This document shows, piece by piece, positions 53,957 to 64,000 of a stretch of 64,000 bases of DNA. A program made the position numbers and the translations under genes. Every line of letters begins with the position of its first letter. The stretch's first letter is position 1. The DNA is from Blastomussa wellsi (taxonomy: Eukaryota; Cnidaria; Anthozoa; Scleractinia; Plerogyridae), in assembly GCA_947652115.1 (NCBI GenBank), contig OX393564.1, positions 24,684,555 to 24,748,554 of the forward strand, written 5' to 3'. Below the pieces are notes generated by a model. It made no database searches and was not told where the DNA came from. It saw only the letters and a program-made list of their open reading frames with translations.

Positions 53957-56900
53957 TCAGGGCTGTTCCTGCTCATGATTCTGCATGTGAGACGAGAGAT
54001 TTGAGAAGTAGCTGAAACTTTTGCTGCAGTGTCGGCATTGATAAGGTTTGGCACTGACGCTTGAGTGGAGACGTAGATGGCGGTCCAAGGTGCTCAGCTG
54101 GGCAAAGCTCTTATTGCAGAAGCGACACTTGTATGGCCGTTGGCCAGTGTGAGAACGCAAATGGTTCGTCAGGGTTGACTGCTGGGCGAACGCTCTGCCA
54201 CAGAACTTGCACGGATACGGTCTTTCTTTTGTGTGGGAGAGTTCGTGTTTTCTCAGTGTGGACGGCTGGGAGAACGATTTACTGCAAAACTGGCACACGT
54301 ATGGCTTGTGGCCTGTGTGAGTTCTGAGATGGTTTGTAAGTGTTGTGCTCTGAGCAAACATCTTTCCACAGTACATGCAAGCAAACGGTTTATCGCCTGT
54401 GTGTGTTCGTAGATGTGCCTTTAAGACTCCCGATTGGGCAAACCTGCGGTTGCAAAACTTGCACTGGAATGGTTTATCGCCTGTGTGTGTACGAAGGTGA
54501 TTTTGAAGAGTGGAGAAGTGTGCGAATTTTTTGCTGCAGTATCGACAGACGAATTTTCTTTCCTTTATAGCAGGCGCCATGTGGTTAGCCCAATCTCGCT
54601 TGTGAAGAAAGAAACCATGGTTATCTTGCTCTTTCATCTGCCCTCTTTCCCTGTCTGTAGTTCCAGTGGCTTGAACGGATTGGAATGCTAGATCGGTGCC
54701 ATGTTTCCCCTGAAACTCATCCCCGTCGTCGACAGTGGTGCTGGTGACACATTCATTGTCACTGGGTAGTGATAACTGCATTTCTGGGTTACCGTGTGGC
54801 CTTTGATCCTTTGTTGAGACGGCATGGTGGTAACAATTGTCCCCCTGATACACACTATGAACAGACGTCACTGGAAGATTCCACGTAGTTGACTTGGAAT
54901 TCCTTTCGACTTGCGAAGTTACGCTTTCGTCTGCGGGTTTGTTGCGCTGTGAATGGGCAGAGTGACTCCCAAGATCTCGGGATGAGTAACTCGCGTCAGC
55001 TCTGACATACCCAGACCTTATTTTTCTGAAAGTTTCGAAGTGGTTTTCTGGCCCTCGAGTCTGTATAGGACCAAGCCGATGCTGCTGTTTTGCGTTCCTC
55101 TCTGGGGTTGAGATAAAAGGACGCTTTATGACATTGTCATTTGAATAAGCAAAGTATTTTCGTGGTGTCTTACTTTGGCGATATGAATTCATCTGATATT
55201 CACGAGACATATGATTAGCATGCTTGTGTCTGCCAACATCTCCATATGGTGGCACATAAGCTGGATCCTGCGCAAATTCAATGAATTGTTCGTTTCTCTC
55301 AGGAGATACTTTGCAGGTAATTTTTTCGTGAAAAAAGGCATGCCGGGGCGAGGGGCTTTCTTGAGAAAATTCGCTTCTGCAAAATTGTGGTTCTGATGAG
55401 TTGTTCTCGAAGACGCGATCATCTCGTTTCGTTGCCGACTCGTGTTGGACAGGGTCAGTAGACTCGTGGACAGGTTCATAGGCATGCATCTCATTCTTGT
55501 TACAACGAACTTCAAATTCTTCTCTTCTTTTACGACTAGCTTCTTTAGATACTAATGCATCATGCTGGAAAGGAGAGCTTCCTTGATGATGGCAGTCGTG
55601 GTGAGAGACGTTTTCATGACTAACTTCCATGTGTTGAACTGGATGCTGATATTTTTCCCTTTCCAAAGTAGGCTCAATTGTCTTTACTCTTTGTGGACGT
55701 GGTTGTCGGCTTTTCCGTTTTTTACTTCCAACAGCAATTTCGCGTTGATGACTGCAAATGTGTAAGGTTCCTTCCTCGCCAGCATGTGTTTGGAATATCT
55801 CAGTACTTGTTGTAGAATTCTGGTAGGGCTCTTTTTGGTACAATTGTCTTTGGCGAGCAAATGGAATGGTTGACGTCTGATTAAGAGCCTGAGAACTCTC
55901 GACCGAGCCAGGAATATTTTGATAAACTTTTCCCACTAAAATTCGTCGCTCCTCGTAATAGTCGTGAATTTTTACAGCCGGTCTGCTCTCCAGTGGGACT
56001 TTCTTGGTGTGCCAATTGGGAAAAGCCTCTCCAAATTCACGCCCGTTGCCTAAGTCTACTGCAGAAGACCTCATTATGTAGTCACTGGGTGCATGAACAA
56101 TCCTTTGTTGAGAACCATTCCCTAAGGTATTTCTGCGTGGCTCGGTCCACTGGTCGTTACAAAGGTGGTGATCTTGTCTTAGGGTTTGGGTATAATTCCC
56201 GTCGTAACCATTCTTGAATGCATAGTGGCCTTGCTGGCAATTTCGACAAGTACAGTTTGCCGGAATGGCATAACTTTTATGTAACTGTTCTGACAAAACT
56301 TGCTTTTCTTCATCATTAACACCAATGTCTGAGGCTGACGATTCGTCAATCGTGTGTTCTGTTTGTGTCATGAACTTGTGGCTATGTGGGTTAGAGTTGC
56401 TCCTCAGACCGGGAACCGGTGAATCGTACTGATCCTCTTCGTTACTCGGCAACCGGTTGCCAAATTTCAGGCTTCTTGGTGAATGCTGTTGGTTCAAAGA
56501 GTGGGAATGACTTTCTAGAACTGCTTCATCCCCATTGTTGCTATTGTTTATGGTTGCGTCTGGTTCCCTTCTATTCATCAACTGGGAATCGCTCATCGTC
56601 GCTGTAGGTTCCAAAGTAGAACTTACAGTTGAGAGACTATAACACTGTACAATAACCGGAGTGCACTCGTCGCTTTGGGTTTCTATCACAGGTAAATCTT
56701 CACTCGGTAAATCTGCAAAGAAAGTTATACATGGTGCTCTTATATGAACTATGTACTTTGCATTACAAGAAAACCCGAGCTGAAACACTGTTCATCATAG
56801 TTGATTGACACACGAGGGGGCGGGGGAGGAGGGTAACGTTATCAAAACAAAACTTTATGGAAATTTTCAAGTCTTTTGAAAAATATAAATTTTCAAACAG

Positions 56901-58754
56901 CCTTTCAAAACAAACATTGAATGTTTCAAAGACAAATATTGATAGTTTCTGTTACCGTTTAGAAGCAAATTACTTTAAAAAATCTCAAAATTAAAAACAA
57001 AGTTCGGCTACTGATGAAAAAACAAAAGAGGTTGAATGCTTTGAATACTGGGTAATACACTCTACTTAAATCTCAGGCCAAGTATCCGGTCACAAATTCT
57101 TCTAAAATTTTATATTTATTTTTGAAACTTTACTGCAATGCGCAGGCTGTCGATAAAGCATACTAGAACAATAATCCGATGATGAACTTCTACCACGGAC
57201 CGACTAATTTCTCTGTTGCGCACAGAGACAATAACATCGTTTACTACATTTTATGTAGTTGTATAAAATTGGAAATTGCCAAAAGTTCCATGTGACCTTA
57301 ATTTTTCTCCTTGAAAATTGTCATAAATAGCAGACCTTAAAGTTTGTGAAAAACAAGAAGTCTACTTACGGGGAACTGTTTGATGATCCCTTTCAGAAGA
57401 TCCTCCCGACCTTATGTTTCTTTCCTTAAGACGAAAGCAATAAATAATGTTAAATGCTGCAATTCCAAAATCAAAAGTAATTCCTTTCGAGATACCGCAA
57501 ACATATACGTGTGATAAACAAGCAGGTCGTGTGAAAAATTTCAAAGCGCTAACTTGAATAAGGTTTAATTCATCGATTTATCAGTTAACTCACCTTTCGG
57601 CGATATTCCTGGCCATTTGCAATTCTTACAACTGGTGAACACAATTCGCCCGAGGGACAATATGGCTCGCGACGATAGCTCTCTGATGAACCCATCGAAT
57701 AAGAAGATAAAGAGTTCACTTTATGATCCCCCAGTTTGCCTTGCGTAGTCGAAGTGGGGTCCTGTTGAATTCTTTTTTCAATTTGATGGGTTGAATATTT
57801 TTCACCTTCAACTGGTCGACGCAAATGATCTGGTGATCTCTCGGTGTTGTGTAGAACTGTAACGCCCATTTCTGGATGGTCATGTTCTGATGTTTGGTTA
57901 GAATGCTGGCGCTGACACATCCAAGAATCGCAACCCTTGTAATGCCAGGTGGGCGGGAACATCTGCTTTGGGCCGCCCTCATCTTTCCTTTGTACTTCCT
58001 TGCTAATTTGCACTGCAATATAGGGAACCGAATTTGAATCTTGACTATAAGTGCCCTTTTGAAAACAAGCATGTCCATTTGAATATTGTTGGCGATCTGC
58101 AAGAAAACTTTGGCACCGATTAAGGTGTGATTGTGATTCTTCAGAATGAAATGGCCGGGTCCTAGCTTCACAATTTTGACAGTGAACCGTAAGGGTAGGT
58201 AGGCTTGTTCCGTCGGTGTCCATTCTTGAAACGTTTCCACCGGGACAATGTAGATTAACAACTGTTTCTCGATCCTGAAAATGGCTGTTTGTTCCGTCTC
58301 TGTTGGCAGAAATATCCTTTTCCTGTTTCTTGTTTTCAGGATTGATGTAATTGCTTTGCCATTCACCATTTACCTCCCTACCTATGTCAACAGGGTTGCG
58401 AGCGGCCTCTTGAAATTCTGTGGGTTGTAAGCAGTGGGCGCCGCACAAATCGGATTTTAATAATGTTTCTCGCGTTTGTTGATACGGGAAGGTACAGCTG
58501 CGATGATGAGTGCCGAGCAAGGCGTTCCCAGGAGGTTGCAGCAATTTCAGAAGAACCGCTCGGTTCTGAAATCTCTCACTTTCCTTTTCGTCATGGCCAG
58601 ACACAGGCTTTTTAAAGCGGTTGGATGGACCGGGCGTGGTGTGACCATGTGGTCCAGCTTGCCTGTTTGGAGTATTTGGCATGCTTCCGTGGTGCCTGTG
58701 ACCCAAAAGTTTAGTGCTGCTTGAAACGCCATTCTGGATAATTGTATCGTTCAT
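53957..58754 (-). CDS. C2H2 zinc-finger protein with seven C-terminal fingers, three coding exons
   Basis: Exons in reading order: 58754-57594, 57424-57370, 56712-53957. They total 3972 bases, or 1323 residues plus stop, and the phases agree (0, then 1). An in-frame TAG lies 18 bases before the ATG, which supports the start. Seven fingers of the CX2CX12HX3H type occupy about residues 1127-1318, joined by TGDKPF-like linkers for the first ones; the sixth-to-seventh linker is longer (HSSVSAKPY). The rest is a long hydrophilic region rich in His, Gln, Asn and Ser with no known domain. It is probably a nuclear DNA-binding transcription regulator. I cannot assign an orthologue. Two Cys/His groups in the N-terminal part, CTCRNCQQGH and HCQNCEARTRPFH, may be degenerate metal sites. 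Confidence 0.9.
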
Positions 58755-60507
58755 TGCTCCTTCTTCAGGCTATGGTCCATGCTTTCTGTTTTCATGTGAA
58801 TCCTGAATAAAATCAGAAAAGCTAGCATGAAAAATTTATATTGAGTTTTAATTTCAGTGGTGGGAGGTGTAGATAGTGCGTTCGACGTGAACTTTCCACT
58901 TTCAAGGGCCAGCTGCCTTACCGATACTCTACACCCGAGAATGAAAATGGCTATCGTCAAAGGCTTAAGTTAAACTGACAAAAGCTGGGGGACTAACCTG
59001 CGATGGATTAGCATCTCGGTTAGTGGCAGTGACCATATTCCTCGTCACTCATTACCACTCGAACTAAGACTTGCGGGAGTACTCTCACATAGGAGCTATA
59101 TACCTATGTGATGCGTGATAGGGTATGTTTCCAGAGGTTTTTGGCATTGTTCCTGGCATGATCCTAGATGGGATACCTAAATTGCATCCGGTCTAAAATT
59201 GTAGTGTGTAAACGGCAAGCTAAACAAAAAAGAAACGGTCTGTTTAAACTAAACAATCCGTTAAGAGTACTAACACTACCAGAACGATATTAGGCTGATC
59301 CGTTCATAGCTTTCTTTGTTTTCGTTTTTTTTTTCTTGAATAGGGTGTCATTTTTCGAGTTTGGGCCCTAAATAGGGTATCAAATTCCCATTTCATTTCT
59401 TTATCCTTAAATAGGGTCAGGGTTTTACATGTAAGAACCTTCGCAGCTCACCGGGAACCAAGATAATCTCCATCAATGTGGGCGCGTTGACTTAAGCGTT
59501 GGCTTATTTTCAATAATGATAAATAGGTAATTTATTCACAGGAGCAATCGAAGTCAACCAGTGAGACAGAATTAAACTTCCAAGCTAATTAAACAATAGT
59601 CGCTCACTGACTGCTTCTCCAAAGTCAGTTTCAGAAAGTAAAAGTCCTACTGAGATTTCTAATCAACTTTGCGTTGCTATAATGCAAAACGGGAAATGGT
59701 CCCAGACGGAAAAACCAGATGGCAAATTAACACCGGCGCGCCACCCCAACTTTCTTCGGATGAAGGCAGTGATGAGAAGCATTAGAAGTCTACTAAAGTC
59801 TGTTGTAGATTGACAAAAAAATTCTCTCGTTGATTTGATTTCCCTTGCACTTCATAACATTTTTTTCTTTTGCCTTGTTTAAGTAAATTAGAATTTAGTT
59901 TCCTGTGCTTATTTTAGCGAAAGATAGTCTAAGCAAGTTAATCTAAAGAAGATCAAACTCAATTTCCCCTTCAAGTGTCAATATATCAATAAGTACACAG
60001 GCGGGAAGAATAAAGAAATTTATCAACCGGGGTATATGGGGGTTATTGTCTTAATGCACAACCAAATTCTTAGAGCTTGCTCAAGCAATTTGTGACAATC
60101 CTGAGTTTAAGCTTCGACCTTCAACGGATTAAAAGCCCCCTTTTTATACATGTTTAATAAATTTAGTTCTCGGTAATAATCAAGACCTTGTTTGTCCCTT
60201 TAATAGATTACATTTTAAACCAGAATTATGATGAGAAAAGGAAACCTGCGAGTTTTTGGAGGAACACTGCAATATGCTCAAACTCAAATGAATTTATGAA
60301 GTGCTTCCTACACTTTGCCGTGTTTGCTTTCAGCCCGGTTTTAGCATGAATATTTCTTGATCACCTTTTTCCGGCAATTTGGTGGTTAATTTTTTTGCAC
60401 TTATGCAGCTGGATGGGTTAATTTGCCTCTACATCCTATTTAGAAGGAAGAGCATTGATTTTTGGAGTCGGATATCGTACTCGGAAGAGAAATTTTATAC
60501 TGGCACG
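58755..60507. other. Upstream region of the zinc-finger gene; SINE fragment, no gene supported
   Basis: A degraded SINE lies at 58850-59090 (GTGGGAGGTGTAGATAGTGC head-like part and CCTGCGATGGATTAGCATC body). The stretch around 58800-58812 could hold a splice acceptor for a 5' UTR intron on the minus strand (TTTTATTCAG), but no donor is clear. A TAAATAGGGT-type phrase repeats near 59340-59420. No coding region is supported. Confidence 0.45.
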
Positions 60508-60712
60508 TTTAGCCGGGCTGGCCCGGTGAACGCGATTACATGGAAAATTTTCAGCCCGGTTAGCCGAGATCCCGATAGCGCGATGCCGGGATCTCGGCTA
60601 ACCGGGCTGACAATTTTCCGTGTTATCGCGAAGTTGATTTTTGTTGCGTTTAACAGACGTGCTGAGTCAGTCCAGCCAACCGGGCCAGCCCGGCTCATGT
60701 AATCAGGCCCTA
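60508..60712. mobile_element. MITE related to the element at 50562
   Basis: The left side AGCCGGGCTGGCCCGGT pairs with CCGGGCCAGCCCGGCT near the right end, and a second, inner palindrome pairs TCAGCCCGGTTAGCCGAGAT with its complement around a centre near 60580. The right end CATGTAATCAGGCCCTA matches the 50562 element; the left terminal block appears lost. Confidence 0.78.
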
Positions 60713-63700
60713 AGAAATTGACACTACTAATAATTTGTTCATGCAATTAAGAATGATGATAACGATAGTTAAAGCATAATTGCATGCATATTTTCTTTTG
60801 TAACTCAGCAACATTGTGGAGGCATTGTTATCCGTCTAAAAGAAGAAAGAAGCTTTGTTAAAACAATACCGAAAGTGATCCGCCAGCCGACAAAGCCAGA
60901 GACACGCTGAAAATAGCCGCGATTAGCTCACGGACTAAAGAATAATTGCACATAATTTATAAAGGAAAGGCATACTTTAAAAGGCCTTCGTTTGCTCTTG
61001 AAATGTTGTCCCGCTCGTGTTGTTAATACCTGTTATATTTTTTTTAAAAATAACTCACTTGGCTGTTCGATTTTCTTTTATGTTTGTAGACTAGCTTGCG
61101 AATGTGTATTTCGCCTTTTGAACGTGATGACTGAAACATGGCCTAAGATGACACGAAATGATGTTTGAAAACGGGAATCAGATGCGAAATACTGTCCATA
61201 AAATTTGATTCAGTTCTGACTTGTATTCACAGTATACAGTCTGAAAGTTTTTCGTAGACTCAATACTGACGAGCTTTCCAGCTGGAACATACTTTGAACC
61301 TCTATAAAAAATTCACAAAATTAGAGCTATGAAGACTGAAAGCTGACAAAGAAGAAAAAAAACACGAAGTGCTCTTGTTGGAGTTGTTGAAGGTTTTCCG
61401 CTACTCTCTGGAAAAGGATTTCTAATTTTGCACTTCTTCAATATTCAACGACTTCAACCGAGCATCCTCGTGCTTGAGGTTTAGGCAAGATGTTTCTAAT
61501 TATTCCGGGAACAGTAATTTGACGTGCCATTATCTTCAATATCTGTGACGACAGAATAAGTAGACGTTTTTACCTTTTTCCGCTACAAATATTTACTTGC
61601 AAAGAATGAATACTAGACAAGGGAATGCAACAACAAACCGGCAAAGTGCCAGAATAACTGTCAACCTTCCGCAAAAGGGCTGTACGACCATTACAAGGAA
61701 TTTCTTCAGTGAAGGGCACAAAAACAAGCCCATATTCATTACCAGAAATTTCGGCAACTGTTTTAGGCACACAGGACACACCAGGCGCGCAAGTTAAACC
61801 GCCAGATACAGAGTCTAGGCTTAGATTGGACATCGAACTGACACTCGCTTCACAACCAGTGTGTGATGGGTCTCGGACGGCACGCGCGCTTAAGTCTTGT
61901 ATTCGGCAATAACGTCTGACTCGGATAATGTAACACTTCGAAGAGCCAAGTTAACTTCTATCATTTTGTATGACACGTTCTTTGAAACAGAACCCGCACA
62001 TGTATCGAACGAACTGAAATTGAATTCAATGCGCTGGCTGTTTTGCCTTTCGCGGCTCTTTTCATTATTTCCACACCACTGAGCTTTCAAGATGTTCTAC
62101 ATGCTAGACACTTCTGTTGCTTCAAGAGTTGTTCTGTACATATATATATATATATATCCATTACAAGTTTGGTTATCGGAGATAATTTCCTTATCCTGAT
62201 ATCAGCTTTCGTACGATATTTGCGGTGGATAAAAAGGTTGAGATGTATTCAATTAAGTCGCGTATAAAACCGGAGCTGGTTATTACAGCTGGGGAAATTA
62301 CAAGATTCAACTGTCGACTAAAGAGTGAGGCAGTGATTTAATTACTTCGTTTCTCTGACGGATATTGAGTATTTGATTTATTATCCTTCTAGAAGTTTTG
62401 CTTGACTGAGATTCTGTCAAGCCCGGCTGGAGTGGAGCAAGCGAATTGGCTCCTTATACATGCCAGCTTACCGATTATCAATCAAAATCTGGAAGCAAAA
62501 TTCGAACAAGTGTCTTTTTTCGGGTGCTATTTAACTTCATTGACGAAGAATGGAGCAAGAGTGACTAAGTATAATATATTTTTTATTGTCGATTAGCAAA
62601 TTTATTCAGCGTCTTCTAGACACCCGGTAATTTAAAGCATTTTTACCAATGGAAGTTACGAGGTGGTGAAATTAAGGGGAACGAAAAAAAGCAAAGCGAA
62701 TGCTATTATAATCTGAATCTTTTACCTATTTCAAGTGGATTCCGAGTCATTCTAGATTCTAGGAAGTCTAGTTGCTCTGGAGTCTGTAACACAAAACATC
62801 TTTTCTAAAACTGATACCTAATTGTTATTCATCGGCAGCTTCAAAAACGTGGTCTTGCTGAAGATGCATTCCCGCGTTCAACCTAATTGTAAATGTGTAG
62901 CGACTTTCCCTCCCCTCCCCCACAAAGCAATCGACTTACCTTGATTCATCTAGAAAAGAATGTGTTGCGTTGAAGACGATGAAGCCGGCCCTCGATTTAC
63001 CAAGTTCGATAACATTCAGATAACGCCCATAACGACATGTTAGCAAGCTTAGATCTGAGCACTGTGGTTTTTCCGTCTTGCTCTATGAGCCGTGTTTTGT
63101 CTTAAGGATATTCAAATGAACTTCTTTGATAGAAGCGTTCATTGGTTATCAGTGGCAAACTAGCCGGGGGTAAAATCGTCACGTGCGGTTGCTACAACAA
63201 CAACTGAACGAATTTTCTCAATAACAACCACAAATTTCAAATTTACTCTAGCTAAACAAACAGAATGACAAATTTGTGCCTGATATAACTACTTTGGCCG
63301 TCACAATTTCCCCCAAAAATGAACTTTCAGTTCGAGAGCATTCCGCCATTATTTAAGTTATTTCTGTCTGGCCCTCACCCACACAACAATTACTTTTTTC
63401 TATTTGTCCATTTGTTAGGCCATTACAACAAAGGGTTTTAAGCACGAGAGAACACGGCTGTTTTTAAGGTTATTCATAAAATACGTTTTGAAACCAAGCA
63501 GAGCTCGGCACTCAGTGAGTTGTATTTTAACCTCGCCAGGAGAGCTTTCTTGCTTTTCAATTTGAGTTTTCTGAAATTTAAACAGGTGCTACAAGCCAGC
63601 GACCATGAAAAGACGAACCCATTGTCTACGGCCTTCATTTAAATGATTCATGAACAATTGGCAAGTTGCCTAAATATTTCTCGGTCCTCTCTGTCATCAA

Positions 63701-64000
63701 CGTGGGCCATCAAATTTCTAAAAATTAACCTTTTATCTGTTTTCTTTCTCCTTTTCAGAACGGGAAACGCTATCACAACCTTATGGCTTGAGAAGCTGTA
63801 ATAGTTAACCTATTAGCTTTCTAACGGTTTATTTGTTCCAGCGTCATTGGTCCGTCGCAATGAAATGCATTCAAACAAAAACTCTTCTTAATTACTTTTC
63901 GAAATGCAGCCAAATTATTAACACTGGACGCCCTCGAAACATACGTAATTATCACTGTCTCTTAAACGGGAGACATATCACGTCGAACACATATTGCGTA
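60713..64000. other. Right flank, no gene supported
   Basis: About 3.3 kb of AT-rich DNA. The short open frames here are under 90 residues and lack motifs and splice support. The only simple repeat seen is a TA dinucleotide run at 62139-62157. It may contain more of the zinc-finger gene's regulatory region or an intron of a gene beyond the window. Confidence 0.45.

Noticed and set aside
57716..58369. 217-codon frame on the minus strand inside zinc-finger exon 1, in another reading frame.
   Set aside because: It lies wholly within the larger exon that is supported by splice sites and frame. Overlapping frames of this size occur by chance in biased coding sequence.

Overview
This is a 64 kb stretch of an animal nuclear genome, AT-rich and full of introns, short inverted-repeat transposons and tRNA-derived SINEs. 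The gene content, the compact introns and the look of the repeats fit a cnidarian, most likely an anthozoan such as a stony coral. That placement is inference, because no database search was possible. There is no bacterial or viral gene set, no rRNA gene and no CRISPR array.

Four multi-exon genes can be rebuilt exon by exon with GT/AG boundaries and a continuous reading frame. (1) REV3L, + strand, 4621-30207: 34 coding exons and 2898 codons plus stop, the catalytic subunit of translesion DNA polymerase zeta. (2) OSCP1, + strand, 32928-42754: 13 coding exons, 387 residues, a conserved protein linked to solute transport and cilia. (3) A globin, - strand, 49035-44582: 3 exons, 176 residues, with an N-terminal Met-Gly-Cys that predicts double acylation and membrane attachment, as in globin X. 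(4) A C2H2 zinc-finger protein, - strand, 58754-53957: 3 coding exons, 1323 residues, seven C-terminal fingers. A possible fifth, very small gene lies on the + strand at 51485-51889, just after an RFX-type X-box.

Layout: 1-4620 is noncoding and holds a 1.56 kb foldback element with a 6-bp target duplication, then small tandem repeats. REV3L fills 4.6-30.2 kb. Its introns carry SINEs, two ~116-bp MITEs with long target duplications, a hAT-like insertion inside a SINE, and a 1.3 kb minisatellite. 30.2-32.9 kb is intergenic with two foldbacks. OSCP1 follows, with repeats in its larger introns. 42.8-44.6 kb is made of adjacent MITEs. The globin has two repeat-rich introns. 49-54 kb is intergenic, with MITEs and the small candidate gene. 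The zinc-finger gene is followed by about 5 kb (58.8-64 kb) in which no gene could be supported.

The genes are functionally unrelated (DNA damage tolerance, cilia/transport, heme protein, transcription factor) and show no operon-like arrangement. The most interesting items are the acylated globin with a B12.2-type intron, a PIP-box-like motif and a conserved REV7-binding motif in REV3L, the minisatellite that shifts to a two-unit higher-order repeat, and several transposons dated relative to each other by nesting and exact target duplications.
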